The notes under the pieces are model-generated. The model was given only the letters and a program-made list of their open reading frames with translations, had not been told where the DNA came from and ran no database searches. Below are positions 50,295-60,981 of a stretch of 64,000 bases of DNA, piece after piece. Position numbers and translations under genes: made by a program. The stretch comes from Vibrio parahaemolyticus (GTDB lineage Bacteria; Pseudomonadota; Gammaproteobacteria; Enterobacterales; Vibrionaceae), in assembly GCF_900460535.1 (NCBI RefSeq), contig NZ_UHIL01000001.1, positions 434,001 to 498,000 of the forward strand, written 5' to 3'. Positions within the stretch are counted from its first letter, which is position 1, and each line of letters begins with the position of its first letter.

Positions 50295-51626
50295 TTACAG
50301 AATAAAGCGACTTAGGTCTTCGTTTTCGATCGTATCGCCTAAACGTTCTTTAACGTAAGCTGCATCAATCACAAACTTAGCACCAGATTGCTCTGCTGCA
50401 TCGTAAGAGATTTCGTCCATCAGACGTTCCATCACGGTATGTAGACGACGAGCACCAATGTTTTCTGTGGTTTCGTTTACCGTCCATGCCGCTTCTGCGA
50501 TTTGCGTGATACCGTCTTCGGTAAATTCGATATCGACGTTTTCTGTCTTCATCAGCGCAATGTATTGTTCAGTCAGCGACGCTTTAGGCTCAGTCAAAAT
50601 ACGTTTGAAGTCGTGGCTGCTCAGTGCTTCCAATTCCACACGGATTGGCAGACGGCCTTGCAGTTCTGGAATGAGATCAGATGGCTTGGCAACTTGGAAT
50701 GCTCCGGATGCAACAAACAGAATGTGGTCTGTTTTTACCATGCCGTGTTTTGTCGAAACGGTACTGCCTTCAATCAGAGGAAGTAAGTCACGTTGCACAC
50801 CTTCACGAGACACGTCCGGGCCAGAGCTTTCGCCGCGCTTACAAATCTTGTCGATTTCATCAATGAAAACAATACCGTTGTTTTCTACGTTGAAAATCGC
50901 GGCTTCTTTTAGCTCTTCTTGGTTTACAAGTTTTGCAGCTTCTTCTTCTGCCAGCGCTTTCATCGCGTCTTTGATTTTCAGCTTACGCTTTTTCTTGGTG
51001 TCGCCGGCAAGGTTTTGGAACATACCTTGTAGCTGGTTGGTCATTTCTTCCATACCAGGAGGTGCCATGATCTCCACACCCATTTGAGGCGCTGCTACAT
51101 CGATTTCAATCTCTTTATCGTCTAGCTGACCTTCACGCAGTTTTTTACGGAAGATTTGGCGAGTGTTTGAGGTGTCTTCTTTCTGCTCGACTTGACCCCA
51201 GCTATCGCGTGCTGGTGGCAGTAGTGCATCTAGAATGCGCTCTTCAGCTTGCTCTTCCGCGCGGAATTTTACTTTTTCCATCGCTTGTTGGTGGGTCATC
51301 TTCACAGCGACATCAGTCAGGTCACGAATGATGGTTTCGACTTCTTTACCAACATAGCCCACTTCGGTGAACTTTGTTGCTTCGACTTTGATGAATGGCG
51401 CATTGGCTAGTTTAGCAAGACGACGAGCGATCTCTGTCTTACCAACACCAGTTGGACCAATCATCAGAATGTTCTTCGGTGTGACTTCGACGCGCAAGCT
51501 TTCTTCTAGCTGCATGCGGCGCCAGCGGTTACGAAGGGCAATCGCAACCGAACGTTTTGCTTTGTCTTGACCAATGATGTGACGGTTCAGTTCATGAACG
51601 ATTTCGCGAGGGGTCATTTCAGACAT
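50295..51626 (-). CDS. hslU: ATP-dependent protease ATPase subunit HslU (ClpY)
   Basis: 443 residues, same length as E. coli HslU. Unfolds substrates for HslV. N terminus [20 protein letters not shown]; Walker [21 protein letters not shown] near 56; pore-loop GYVGKEVE near 90; insertion domain with acidic/basic repeats at about 110-240; Walker [14 protein letters not shown] near 249; [14 protein letters not shown] near 390 (sensor 2 region: [10 protein letters not shown]); C-terminal EDLSRFIL, whose Leu end activates HslV. Starts 23 bases after hslV and is co-transcribed from the sigma-32 promoter at 52241. Confidence 0.98.
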   Translation of the reverse strand: MSEMTPREIVHELNRHIIGQDKAKRSVAIALRNRWRRMQLEESLRVEVTPKNILMIGPTGVGKTEIARRLAKLANAPFIKVEATKFTEVGYVGKEVETIIRDLTDVAVKMTHQQAMEKVKFRAEEQAEERILDALLPPARDSWGQVEQKEDTSNTRQIFRKKLREGQLDDKEIEIDVAAPQMGVEIMAPPGMEEMTNQLQGMFQNLAGDTKKKRKLKIKDAMKALAEEEAAKLVNQEELKEAAIFNVENNGIVFIDEIDKICKRGESSGPDVSREGVQRDLLPLIEGSTVSTKHGMVKTDHILFVASGAFQVAKPSDLIPELQGRLPIRVELEALSSHDFKRILTEPKASLTEQYIALMKTENVDIEFTEDGITQIAEAAWTVNETTENIGARRLHTVMERLMDEISYDAAEQSGAKFVIDAAYVKERLGDTIENEDLSRFIL

Positions 51627-51649
51627 ATTCTTTCCTTACTTCGTTACGA

Positions 51650-52201
51650 TTACGCGGCTGGGGTTTCAGGCTCTGCAGTTGAGTCTAGCTCTTCTACGGT
51701 GTGGTGATGGTTGGTGAATACACAGATATCACCAGCGATGTTCAGTGCCTTTTCCGCGATTTCACGTGCATCTAAGTCAGTATTTTCTAAAAGTGCAGTT
51801 GCGGCTGCTTGTGCGTATGCACCACCAGAACCAATTGCAATCAAATCATTTTCTGGCTGAACGACATCGCCGTTACCAGTGATGATGAGTGATGCTGTTT
51901 CGTCTGCAACAGCAAGTAACGCTTCTAATTTGCGAAGAGCTCGGTCGCTGCGCCAGTCTTTTGCCAGTTCTACGGCTGCTTTCGTCAGATGGCCCTGGTG
52001 CATTTGCAGTTTGCTTTCAAAGCGTTCAAATAGGGTGAAGGCGTCCGCTGTACCGCCAGCAAAGCCAGCAAGCACTTTATTGTTGTATAGGCGGCGAACT
52101 TTGCGCGCGTTACCTTTCATGACGGTATTGCCTAGAGATACTTGGCCATCACCCGCGATGACGACTTTGTTATTTCGACGTACAGATACAATGGTAGTCA
52201 C
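51650..52201 (-). CDS. hslV: ATP-dependent protease peptidase subunit HslV (ClpQ)
   Basis: 183 residues. Threonine protease; Met removal exposes catalytic Thr1 ([20 protein letters not shown]). [20 protein letters not shown] near 47 and [20 protein letters not shown] near 121 complete the N-terminal nucleophile hydrolase fold. A hydrophilic tail ([19 protein letters not shown]) extends about seven residues past the E. coli protein. Preceded by a heat-shock promoter. Confidence 0.98.
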   Translation of the reverse strand: MTTIVSVRRNNKVVIAGDGQVSLGNTVMKGNARKVRRLYNNKVLAGFAGGTADAFTLFERFESKLQMHQGHLTKAAVELAKDWRSDRALRKLEALLAVADETASLIITGNGDVVQPENDLIAIGSGGAYAQAAATALLENTDLDAREIAEKALNIAGDICVFTNHHHTVEELDSTAEPETPAA

Positions 52202-52240
52202 AGTCGACCTCTTAATTATTTCTCTTTGGATTTAATTCAG

Positions 52241-52270
52241 TATATGGGGGAGAGGAACTTGGGATTCAAG
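52241..52270 (-). promoter_or_regulatory. Sigma-32 heat-shock promoter of hslVU
   Basis: Minus strand CTTGAA, 15 bases, CCCCATATA; both elements match the sigma-32 consensus (CTTGAA and CCCCATnTA) exactly. It lies 40 bases before hslV. Confidence 0.92.
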
Positions 52271-52323
52271 GGGAGGGCGTTTTTCACATTTGCTAACGCT
52301 GATGATGCCAATAACACGCGAGG

Positions 52324-52359
52324 AATAAAAAAGACCAACAGCGAATGCGGTTGGTCTTT
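52324..52359 (-). terminator. Terminator of ftsN
   Basis: Minus strand: AAAGACCAAC pairs with GTTGGTCTTT across a ten-base loop, followed by TTTATTCC. Directly follows the ftsN stop. Confidence 0.85.
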
Positions 52360-52365
52360 GTGAGA

Positions 52366-52911
52366 TTAGAAGTTTTCTTTCCAAATTGCGCACGGTTCGA
52401 TTTTCGCGCGTTGCAACTTGTGGCGATCTTTCTCTGCATCGCGTTTGAACTTGTACGGGCCAAGTACAACACGATACCAAGAGCTGCCTTCTTTCTTACG
52501 AATTTTGCTCGAAAGACCTTGGAAAGCAATAGCCAGCTTTCGCTCTTCGGCCTGCGCTTGGGTTTTGTAAGCGCCACACTGCATTACGTATGGGATTTTA
52601 GATACTTCGATTTCTTTAGCGACGACTTCCACTTCTCGCTTGGGTAAAGATTCGACGTATTCCCACTTCTCTTCAGGTGGTGGTGGCAAATCCTTTTTCG
52701 GCTTTGGCTTACTGACGGTCGTGGTAGGTTGTTGCACCACGGGTGGTTTCGGTTCTGGGTCGTTACTTAATAAATACAGACCATAGCCAAAACCGCCCAC
52801 AAGCAAGATTGCAAGTAGACCACTACGCCAAGGTTTTCTTTTGGGAGGTTGTTTTTTTGTCGACTTTTTTGGAGCGCCTCGCCCCCGTCTCACATAATCT
52901 CTGTTTGCCAC
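52366..52911 (-). CDS. ftsN: Cell division protein FtsN (SPOR domain)
   Basis: 181 residues. Cytoplasmic basic N terminus (RDYVRRGRGAPKKSTKKQ), a membrane segment at about 30-49 (GLLAILLVGGFGYGLYLLS), a Pro-rich periplasmic linker (PEPKPPVVQQPTTTVSKP), and a C-terminal SPOR domain at about 100-181 (IPYVMQCGAYKTQAQAEERK, then WYRVVLGPYKFKRDAEKDRH) that binds denuded peptidoglycan. Triggers septal peptidoglycan synthesis through FtsA and FtsQLB. Much shorter than E. coli FtsN (319) because the linker is reduced. Upstream lies cytR, the same order as in E. coli (cytR-ftsN). Confidence 0.93.
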   Translation of the reverse strand: MANRDYVRRGRGAPKKSTKKQPPKRKPWRSGLLAILLVGGFGYGLYLLSNDPEPKPPVVQQPTTTVSKPKPKKDLPPPPEEKWEYVESLPKREVEVVAKEIEVSKIPYVMQCGAYKTQAQAEERKLAIAFQGLSSKIRKKEGSSWYRVVLGPYKFKRDAEKDRHKLQRAKIEPCAIWKENF

Positions 52912-53014
52912 GGTTACTTCTGGTCATCAAGGATTCTTCCAAATATGTTAATCCAGAACGGGTCGAGAAAACACCCTATTGATGTAATCTTGATAGCTAC
53001 GTATCAGATAGAGA

Positions 53015-53046
53015 AGACAAAAAGCGGCACCAATGGGCACCGCTTA
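53015..53046 (-). terminator. Imperfect terminator of cytR
   Basis: Minus strand: AAGCGG pairs with CCGCTT, with a 2x2 internal loop above it, followed by TTTTGTCTTC. Stem imperfect; moderate support. Confidence 0.5.
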
Positions 53047-53087
53047 TCGTTAGTTTACATGATAGGTCGCGTTGGACTACCGAGCGC

Positions 53088-54095
53088 TTAGGCGCGTTGC
53101 GGTGGCGCTGCGCTACCACGGACAACAAGCTTAGTTTCTAGTAAGCGTGAACCTGAATGAACGTCATGGCCTTTAAGGAGTTCGAGCATCATAAGCATCG
53201 CTTGGCGGCCAATTTCATAACGAGGTTGAGAAATGGTTGTTAACGGTGGATCGCAGTATTGAGCAAAGTTGATATCATCGAAACCAACCACTGACAAATC
53301 TTGCGGAACGCGCAGACCGAGTCGTTTGGCTTCTTGGATTGCGCCGATTGCCATGGTGTCGCAGTGGCAGAAAATCGCAGTTGGTGGCTCTGGAAGTTCT
53401 AGCAACTTACGTACAGCTTTCGCGCCGCCGTCAAAAGAAAACTCAGTGATAACACTGTATTGTGGGTCTTTACTAATCCCCGCGCGACGCAAGGCTTGTT
53501 GATAACCTTGCTGGCGGAACTGGCACAATACCGCTGTGTCTGGCCCTGAAATTTGTGCTATGCGTTTATGGCCAAGTTGAGTTAGGTAATTGACCGCTTC
53601 AAAAGCAGACGTTAGGTTGTCAATGTGCACGGTTGGTAATTCTAGCTCTGGCGCAAACTCACAAGCCATGACCATTGGTGGCAGGTTTTTCTGTTCTGGC
53701 TTGCTGACATCAAATGGCAGGTCGGTACCAAGCAGTAACATGCCATCGGCTTGTTTGGTGAACACTAGATTCACAAACGAGCTTTCACGCTTTTTCTGCT
53801 GGCCGCTGTCACCGAGCAGTACGAGGTAGCCATGTTCCATAGCTGCGTCTTCGATACCACGAATGATTTCAGAAAAGTAAGGATCACAGATGTCAGGAAC
53901 GATGGTAACAATCGTTTTTGATTCGTTTCTACGTAGATTACGCGCTAATGAATTTGGAGAATAGCCCGCTTCAAGGACGGCATCTTCGACTCTTTTTCTT
54001 GTTGAAGAAGAGACTTTTTCTGGATTCATTAATGCTCGAGATACCGTAGCTGTCGACACTCCCGCAAGCTGGGCAACATCCTTCATTGTCGCCAT
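53088..54095 (-). CDS. cytR: LacI-family regulator CytR
   Basis: 335 residues. HTH MKDVAQLAGVSTATVSRALM near 4 and the hinge helix NSLARNLRR near 52 (EAGYSPNSLARNLRRNESKT). The periplasmic-binding-like sensor domain spans 60-325 (IVTIVPDICDPYFSEIIRGI near 68, IAQISGPDTAVLCQFRQQGY near 180, LSVVGFDDINFAQYCDPPLT near 267). In E. coli CytR represses nucleoside catabolism genes with CRP and is induced by cytidine; in Vibrio it also affects competence and biofilm (known for V. cholerae). Upstream region has a CRP site at 54378. Followed by ftsN. Confidence 0.95.
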   Translation of the reverse strand: MATMKDVAQLAGVSTATVSRALMNPEKVSSSTRKRVEDAVLEAGYSPNSLARNLRRNESKTIVTIVPDICDPYFSEIIRGIEDAAMEHGYLVLLGDSGQQKKRESSFVNLVFTKQADGMLLLGTDLPFDVSKPEQKNLPPMVMACEFAPELELPTVHIDNLTSAFEAVNYLTQLGHKRIAQISGPDTAVLCQFRQQGYQQALRRAGISKDPQYSVITEFSFDGGAKAVRKLLELPEPPTAIFCHCDTMAIGAIQEAKRLGLRVPQDLSVVGFDDINFAQYCDPPLTTISQPRYEIGRQAMLMMLELLKGHDVHSGSRLLETKLVVRGSAAPPQRA

Positions 54096-54427
54096 AGTGT
54101 TTAACCTCTCAAATTTTTGCCAAGATGACGTTATTCCCTGTCAGAAGTCGTAGGTTTTTATCACTGGTAATCAGTGCCTATCTAATCACGTTGTTAGTGG
54201 TTATTTTTAGGGAGTAGGCGATAAAGCATCGCTTGGCTACTGCTTCAAATTTTGGGAATAGTCATTGTTTTAATCTAAGCCTATGGGGTAAACCCACTTT
54301 AGACTTTGCTAATTTGGATAGTCTATTCATTTCTATCGGGAAAGTTACGGTCTGTTTAACAAAAATTGCAATCTTGATGTGAGTCTCATCACATTAAAAG
54401 GTAATTCATTACATAGTTAAACGTTTG
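54096..54427. other. 332-base gap upstream of cytR
   Basis: Carries, about 285-330 bases before cytR, a perfect-consensus CRP site (54378-54393), a TTGCAA CytR-type half site at about 54366-54371 and a LacI-type palindrome at 54415-54430. No gene in the rest. The distance from the sites to the cytR start suggests a long leader or regulation of something else. Confidence 0.6.
54378..54393. promoter_or_regulatory. CRP binding site
   Basis: TGTGA-GTCTCA-TCACA: both half sites match the CRP consensus exactly with six bases between. Located 283 bases before the cytR ATG and 35 bases past the priA stop. Confidence 0.82.
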
Positions 54428-54430
54428 CTA
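54415..54430. promoter_or_regulatory. LacI-type operator-like site at the end of priA
   Basis: AGTTAAACGTTTGCTA; 14 of its bases are identical to the site before glpX. It covers the priA stop codon. Confidence 0.4.
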
Positions 54431-56632
54431 GCTGAGATCTTGTGGTTCTATGTCTAAATTCCAGCGAACTTTTTTGGCATTAGGCAACAACTCAATAGCA
54501 GGTTTGGCACTGGTTAATAACTTTTGCATTAATGAACGGTGCTGGGTTTGGAGTAACAGCTGCCAACGGTATTTGCCTGCGCGTTTGGCGAGAGGCGATG
54601 GTGTTGGACCAAGCACCATGCAGGTGTCGTCAAACAAAGGGTGTGATTCTAAGGTAAAGCGAACTTGGCGCAGAAAGTCTTCTACGATCTCGCTCTTATT
54701 CGCTTCGGCTTTAAATAGAGTCAGGAAACTGTACGGTGGCAACTGCGCCAGTTTACGTTCCTCTAATGCCGTCATAGCGAAGTGTCGGTAGTCTTTTTCC
54801 AATAAGGCTTGCAACAAACTGTGCTCAGGATGGTGAGTCTGTAAAACCACTTCCCCCGGCTTACTTGCACGTCCGGCTCGCCCTGCGACTTGAATGAATA
54901 ACTGCGCTAATCTTTCGGAGGCGCGGAAGTCGCTACTATATAGAGAGCCATCAACATCTAGCAAGGCAACGAGCGTTACATTGGGGAAATGGTGTCCCTT
55001 AGCTAACATTTGAGTGCCAATTAAAATTTGATATTCACCCTTGCGGATGGAGTCCAGCGCATCTTCTAAACTGCCTTTGCGGCGCGTGCTATCTCTGTCG
55101 ATACGGATGGCTTTGTATTCGGGGAACAGTTGTGCCAATTGTTGTTCTAACTGTTCGGTACCGACACCAACGGTAACCAGTTGAGTTGAACCACAGCCCT
55201 GACACTGATGAATCACTGGTTGCTGCGAGCCACAATGGTGGCAGCGAATCTCATTGCTGTATTGGTGGAAGGTGTAATAAGCATCACAACGTTTGCATTC
55301 GGCAATCCAACCACATTCATGGCACATGAGAGCAGGGGAGAAACCACGACGGTTAAGAAACAGCATCACCTGATTGCCTGCTTTAAGGTGTTTGCGCATT
55401 TCCGCAATCAATGGGGCAGATAAACCACTTTCTAAATACTGACCTTTGACGTCGAGCACTTTATTAGAAGTAGGAACCGCAGAGCCTGCGCGTTGGGTCA
55501 GGGTTAAATGGTGATACTTGCCTGACAAGGCATTGTGCAATGTCTCCAGTGCAGGTGTAGCTGAGCCCAGAACAATCGGAACTTGTTCTTTATGGGCGCG
55601 CATTACAGCAACATCGCGTGCATGATAACGCAAGCTATCTTGCTGTTTGTAAGAGGTGTCATGTTCCTCGTCCACAATGATAATCCCGAGATCAGCAAAA
55701 GGCGCGAGTAGGGCAGATCGTGTGCCGATAATGATTCCGGCCGCTTTGTCGCGTGCAGAAAGCCACGCATTCAGACGTTCCGTCTCGTTTAATCCGGAGT
55801 GGATAACGTCAACTGGCACATTAAAACGGCGTTTAAAGCGGTTGATGGTTTGTGGTGTTAAGCCAATCTCTGGTACTAAAACCAAGGCTTGTTTACCTTT
55901 CTCTAAGACCGGCTTGATCAGGTTGAGGTACACTTCTGTCTTACCTGAGCCCGTGACGCCTTCTAATAAATAGCAGGCAAAACCTGTTTGGCTATTTACG
56001 CTCGCAATAGCTAGCGCTTGTTCGTGGTTGAGCTTTGGCTTCTCGACGTCGCATTCAACGTGCTGTCCCCACTGGGTGATTGCAGGCTTCTTCTCGATAC
56101 GTTCAATCCAGCCTTTATCTTCTAAAGACTTTAGTACAGTTGAGGTTATCTCTTGGTCGACAAATTCCTGGTGAGGCAAAGCGCCGTTAACCAACATTTG
56201 CAAGACCTTCTGTTGTTTGATCGCTCGACGATCAAGCCCTTGCATCAGCTTGTCTTTACCGGATTCGGTAATTTGCCACTCTTGTAGCGTCGCAAAATCT
56301 GCAGGCTTTCCTTTACGCAGAGCTGCTGGCATCGCATTGTGTAGCGTATCTCCAAGTGGGTATTGGTAGAACTGGCTGCACCAAATCAGCAACGAATAAA
56401 GCTTTTCAGGCCATACCGGCTGAGAATCAAGAACTGCTTTGATTGGCTTGAGTTGATCTTTGGGGAAATCCGAGTGATTAACCATCGCGGTGACGATGCC
56501 AACTAACGTTTGACGTCCAAAAGGTACGGATACGCGCCCGCCAATGATAGGAAACAGGTGTCCTGGGATGGCATAGTCAAATTGTTTGTCGAGAGGTACG
56601 GGCAGTGCCACTCTAGCAATGGATGGACGCAT
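54428..56632 (-). CDS. priA: Primosomal protein N' (replication restart helicase PriA)
   Basis: 734 residues (E. coli 732). Restarts stalled replication forks. N-terminal DNA-binding domain PSIARVALPVPLDKQFDYAI near 3; Walker A YLLEGVTGSGKTEVYLNLI near 220; Walker B DEEH in LGIIIVDEEHDTSYKQQDSL near 313; zinc-binding Cys pairs CHECGWIAECKRCDAYYTF near 436 and CHHCGSQQPVIHQCQGCGS near 463; helicase motifs QILIGTQMLAKGHHFP near 535 and FIQVAGRAGRASKPGEVVLQ near 582. Divergent from rpmE as in most gamma-proteobacteria. Confidence 0.97.
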   Translation of the reverse strand: MRPSIARVALPVPLDKQFDYAIPGHLFPIIGGRVSVPFGRQTLVGIVTAMVNHSDFPKDQLKPIKAVLDSQPVWPEKLYSLLIWCSQFYQYPLGDTLHNAMPAALRKGKPADFATLQEWQITESGKDKLMQGLDRRAIKQQKVLQMLVNGALPHQEFVDQEITSTVLKSLEDKGWIERIEKKPAITQWGQHVECDVEKPKLNHEQALAIASVNSQTGFACYLLEGVTGSGKTEVYLNLIKPVLEKGKQALVLVPEIGLTPQTINRFKRRFNVPVDVIHSGLNETERLNAWLSARDKAAGIIIGTRSALLAPFADLGIIIVDEEHDTSYKQQDSLRYHARDVAVMRAHKEQVPIVLGSATPALETLHNALSGKYHHLTLTQRAGSAVPTSNKVLDVKGQYLESGLSAPLIAEMRKHLKAGNQVMLFLNRRGFSPALMCHECGWIAECKRCDAYYTFHQYSNEIRCHHCGSQQPVIHQCQGCGSTQLVTVGVGTEQLEQQLAQLFPEYKAIRIDRDSTRRKGSLEDALDSIRKGEYQILIGTQMLAKGHHFPNVTLVALLDVDGSLYSSDFRASERLAQLFIQVAGRAGRASKPGEVVLQTHHPEHSLLQALLEKDYRHFAMTALEERKLAQLPPYSFLTLFKAEANKSEIVEDFLRQVRFTLESHPLFDDTCMVLGPTPSPLAKRAGKYRWQLLLQTQHRSLMQKLLTSAKPAIELLPNAKKVRWNLDIEPQDLS

Positions 56633-56777
56633 AGATTCATAGCTATATAAAAGAAGAAAGGACTGTAGAGTTTATTAAAATCGTCCCAGGAATACGAGTC
56701 AACCTACGGAGTGTGTTCGGAAATATACTAATATCACCGGATTGGTGAAAAAAGTGGCGAAAAAATTGCCATACGTA

Positions 56778-56806
56778 TTGATCCTATCTAGGGGATTCAT
56801 TACTAT
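56778..56806 (+). promoter_or_regulatory. Candidate promoter of rpmE
   Basis: TTGATC, 17 bases, TACTAT, with a predicted leader of about 114 bases before rpmE. Good spacing and moderate matches. Confidence 0.5.
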
Positions 56807-56926
56807 ATCGCGCCTTGAGATATGGCTTCAGCAACTGGTTGGTGCGGTATCCCATTTTATTATTAATTGCGTGTGGTGTGCGGCTTAGATTCGTATAGCG
56901 ACACGGCCTACTATTGAGGTTATCCC

Positions 56927-57148
56927 ATGAAAGCTGGTATCCACCCAGAATACAAAGCAGTAAACGCTACTTGTTCTTGCGGCAACTCTTTCGAGTTCAA
57001 CTCTACTCTAGGTAAAGAGTCTATCCACCTAGACGTATGTGACAAGTGTCACCCATTCTACACTGGTAAGCAACGTATCGTTGATACAGGCGGCCGTGTT
57101 GATCGCTTCAACAAGCGTTTCGGTGCACTATCAAGCGGTAAGAAATAA
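56927..57148 (+). CDS. rpmE: 50S ribosomal protein L31 (zinc form)
   Basis: 73 residues. [15 protein letters not shown] near 14 and [16 protein letters not shown] near 34 give the CxC and CxxC zinc-binding Cys of type-A L31 (the zinc-independent paralogue lacks them). Long, possibly regulatory leader upstream. Ribosome site TTGAGGTTATCC. Followed by a UUCG-loop terminator. Confidence 0.97.
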   Translation: MKAGIHPEYKAVNATCSCGNSFEFNSTLGKESIHLDVCDKCHPFYTGKQRIVDTGGRVDRFNKRFGALSSGKK

Positions 57149-57177
57149 TAGCAACTGCTATTACGATTACAGTTTAG

Positions 57178-57203
57178 AAAAGGACGCTTCGGCGTCCTTT
57201 TTG
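57178..57203 (+). terminator. Terminator of rpmE
   Basis: GGACGC and GCGTCC around TTCG, with flanking A and T runs extending the stem, then TTTTTGTTT. Stable tetraloop terminator. Confidence 0.9.
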
Positions 57204-57917
<714 letters not shown>

Positions 57918-57931
57918 GGGAGATTAGAAGT

Positions 57932-58561
57932 ATGATTGGTCTAATCGGTCGTAAAGTGGGCATGACCCGCGTATTTACTGAAGAAGGCGTTTCTATCCCA
58001 GTAACTGTTGTTGAAGTTGAAGCTAACCGTGTTTCTCAAGTGAAAACTCTTGAAACTGATGGCTACGCTGCAATTCAGGTTACAGCTGGTTCTAAGAAAG
58101 CTAACCGCGTAAACAAAGCTGAAGCAGGTCACTTTGCTAAAGCTGGCGTTGAAGCTGGTCGCGGTCTTTGGGAATTCCGTTTAGAAAACGGCGAAGAGTT
58201 CGAAGTTGGTGCTGAACTAACTGTTGAACTATTCAACGAAACTAAGAAAGTAGACGTTACTGGTACATCTAAGGGTAAAGGTTTCCAAGGCGCTGTTAAG
58301 CGTTGGAACTTCCGTACTCAAGATATGACTCACGGTAACTCATTGTCTCACCGTGCTCCTGGTTCTATCGGTCAATGTCAGACTCCAGGTCGCGTATTTA
58401 AAGGCAAGAAAATGGCAGGTCACATGGGTGCTGAGCGTGTAACGACTCAAAACCTAGAGATCGTACGTGTTGACGCTGAGCGCAACCTGCTTCTTATTAA
58501 AGGTGCAGTCCCAGGCGCAACTGGCGGCAACGTGATCGTTAAACCAGCTGTTAAAGCATAA
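57932..58561 (+). CDS. rplC: 50S ribosomal protein L3
   Basis: 209 residues (E. coli 209). [20 protein letters not shown] at the start, and [20 protein letters not shown] near 112 with the conserved peptidyl-transferase-centre loop, [20 protein letters not shown] near 142. 14 bases after rpsJ with AGGGAGATT upstream. Confidence 0.98.
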   Translation: MIGLIGRKVGMTRVFTEEGVSIPVTVVEVEANRVSQVKTLETDGYAAIQVTAGSKKANRVNKAEAGHFAKAGVEAGRGLWEFRLENGEEFEVGAELTVELFNETKKVDVTGTSKGKGFQGAVKRWNFRTQDMTHGNSLSHRAPGSIGQCQTPGRVFKGKKMAGHMGAERVTTQNLEIVRVDAERNLLLIKGAVPGATGGNVIVKPAVKA

Positions 58562-58578
58562 CGTCTCAGGAGTAAGTA

Positions 58579-59181
58579 ATGGAACTAATGGTTAAAGGTG
58601 CTGATGCACTAACTGTTTCCGAAACTACTTTCGGACGTGAGTTTAACGAAGCTCTTGTACACCAAGTAGTTGTTGCGTACGCAGCAGGTGCTCGTCAAGG
58701 TACACGTGCTCAAAAAACACGTTCAGAAGTATCTGGCGGTGGCGCTAAGCCATGGCGTCAAAAAGGTACTGGTCGCGCTCGCGCTGGTACAATTCGTAGC
58801 CCAATCTGGCGTACAGGTGGTGTTACTTTTGCTGCGAAACCACAAGATCACAGCCAAAAAGTAAACAAAAAAATGTACCGCGGTGCTATGAAGAGCATTC
58901 TTTCTGAGCTTGTTCGTCAAGAGCGTCTAATCGTTGTTGATAACTTCTCAGTTGAAGCACCAAAGACTAAAGAGCTAGTTGCTAAGCTGAAAGAGCTTGA
59001 GCTAACTGACGCTCTAATCGTGACTAGCGAAGTAGATGAGAATCTATTCCTAGCTGCTCGTAACCTATACAAAGTTGACGCACGTGATGTTGCTGGTATC
59101 GATCCAGTATCTCTAATCGCGTTTGACAAAGTTGTAATGACTGCAGAAGCAGTTAAGCAAGTAGAGGAAATGCTAGCATGA
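58579..59181 (+). CDS. rplD: 50S ribosomal protein L4
   Basis: 200 residues. [20 protein letters not shown] near 13 and [20 protein letters not shown] near 52, the exit-tunnel loop. In E. coli L4 also represses its own operon through the S10 leader. Overlaps rplW by four bases. Confidence 0.98.
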   Translation: MELMVKGADALTVSETTFGREFNEALVHQVVVAYAAGARQGTRAQKTRSEVSGGGAKPWRQKGTGRARAGTIRSPIWRTGGVTFAAKPQDHSQKVNKKMYRGAMKSILSELVRQERLIVVDNFSVEAPKTKELVAKLKELELTDALIVTSEVDENLFLAARNLYKVDARDVAGIDPVSLIAFDKVVMTAEAVKQVEEMLA

Positions 59182-59480
59182 TCACTGAAGAGCGTATCCT
59201 AAAAGTTCTACGTGCACCGCACATCTCTGAAAAAGCAACTATGGCAGCTGAGAAAGCGAACACTATCGTTTTCAAAGTAGCTAAAGATGCAACTAAAAAA
59301 GAGATCAAAGCAGCTGTAGAAAAGCTATTTGAAGTTGAAGTTAAGTCTGTAAATACTCTTATCACTAAGGGTAAGACCAAACGTCAAGGTCTACGCCAAG
59401 GTCGCCGCAGCGACGTTAAGAAAGCGTACGTTACTTTGAAAGAAGGTCAAGATCTTGACTTTGTTGGCGGCGCGGAATAA
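59178..59480 (+). CDS. rplW: 50S ribosomal protein L23
   Basis: 100 residues. [20 protein letters not shown] at the start and [24 protein letters not shown] loop near 58-77. L23 lines the exit tunnel and docks trigger factor and SRP. Overlaps rplD (ATGA). Confidence 0.98.
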
Positions 59481-59495
59481 CAGGAGTAGTTAAAA

Positions 59496-60320
59496 ATGGC
59501 TATTGTTAAATGTAAGCCGACTTCCCCTGGTCGTCGTCACGTTGTTAAAGTTGTTAACGCTGACCTACACAAGGGCAAGCCATACGCACCTCTTCTAGAG
59601 AAAAACTCTAAGAATGGCGGTCGTAACAACAACGGTCGTATCACAGTACGTCACATCGGCGGTGGTCACAAGCATCACTACCGTGTAATTGACTTCAAAC
59701 GTACTAAAGACGGTATCCCAGCGACAGTTGAGCGTCTAGAATACGATCCAAACCGTAGCGCAAACATTGCTCTAGTTCTTTACAAAGACGGTGAGCGTCG
59801 CTACATCCTAGCACCTAAAGGTGTTGTAGCTGGTGATGTTATTCAGTCTGGTGTTGATGCACCAATCAAAGCTGGTAACACTCTACCAATGCGTAACATC
59901 CCAGTAGGTTCAACTGTACACAATGTTGAACTTAAACCTGGTAAAGGTGGTCAGCTAGCTCGTTCGGCTGGTGCTTACGCTCAAATCGTTGCTCGCGACG
60001 GTGCGTACGTAACTATCCGTCTACGTTCTGGCGAAATGCGCAAAGTTCTTTCTGAAGGCCGTGCAACAATCGGTGAAGTTGGTAACTCTGAGCACATGCT
60101 ACGTGAACTTGGTAAAGCTGGTGCTTCACGCTGGCGCGGCGTACGTCCAACCGTACGTGGTGTAGTGATGAACCCGGTTGATCACCCACACGGTGGTGGT
60201 GAAGGTCGTACTTCTGGTGGCCGTCATCCAGTATCTCCTTGGGGTATGCCAACTAAAGGCTTCAAGACTCGTAAGAACAAACGCACTGACAAGTACATCG
60301 TACGTCGTCGTAACAAGTAA
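59496..60320 (+). CDS. rplB: 50S ribosomal protein L2
   Basis: 274 residues. [20 protein letters not shown] near 39 and the peptidyl-transferase-associated [20 protein letters not shown] near 222, ending [24 protein letters not shown] precedes the ATG. Confidence 0.98.
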   Translation: MAIVKCKPTSPGRRHVVKVVNADLHKGKPYAPLLEKNSKNGGRNNNGRITVRHIGGGHKHHYRVIDFKRTKDGIPATVERLEYDPNRSANIALVLYKDGERRYILAPKGVVAGDVIQSGVDAPIKAGNTLPMRNIPVGSTVHNVELKPGKGGQLARSAGAYAQIVARDGAYVTIRLRSGEMRKVLSEGRATIGEVGNSEHMLRELGKAGASRWRGVRPTVRGVVMNPVDHPHGGGEGRTSGGRHPVSPWGMPTKGFKTRKNKRTDKYIVRRRNK

Positions 60321-60329
60321 TCTATATAA

Positions 60330-60620
<291 letters not shown>

Positions 60621-60630
60621 GGAGTAGATA

Positions 60631-60963
60631 ATGGAAGCAATTGCTAAACATAACTTTGCTCGCATTTCGCCTCAGAAAGCTCGCTTAGTTGCGGATCTAA
60701 TCCGTGGTAAATCTGTTGACCAAGCTCTAGAAATCCTAACGTTCAGCAACAAAAAAGCTGCTGCACTAGTTAAGAAAGTTCTAGAGTCTGCTATCGCTAA
60801 CGCGGAGCACAACGAAGGTGCAGATATTGACGATCTGAATGTCGCAAAAATCTTTGTAGATGAAGGCCCAACCATGAAGCGTATTATGCCTCGTGCTAAA
60901 GGTCGTGCGGATCGTATCTTGAAGCGTTCAAGCCACATCACTGTTGTTGTAGCAGATCGCTAG
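60631..60963 (+). CDS. rplV: 50S ribosomal protein L22
   Basis: 110 residues. [20 protein letters not shown] at the start; the tunnel-constriction loop lies at [20 protein letters not shown] near 89. Follows rpsS by ten bases. Confidence 0.98.
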   Translation: MEAIAKHNFARISPQKARLVADLIRGKSVDQALEILTFSNKKAAALVKKVLESAIANAEHNEGADIDDLNVAKIFVDEGPTMKRIMPRAKGRADRILKRSSHITVVVADR

Positions 60964-60981
60964 AGACTAGGAGAGTAAGCA

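Noticed and set aside
50458..51087. 209-codon frame opposite hslU
   Set aside because: hslU is intact and highly conserved; the frame is a mirror effect of its codon use.
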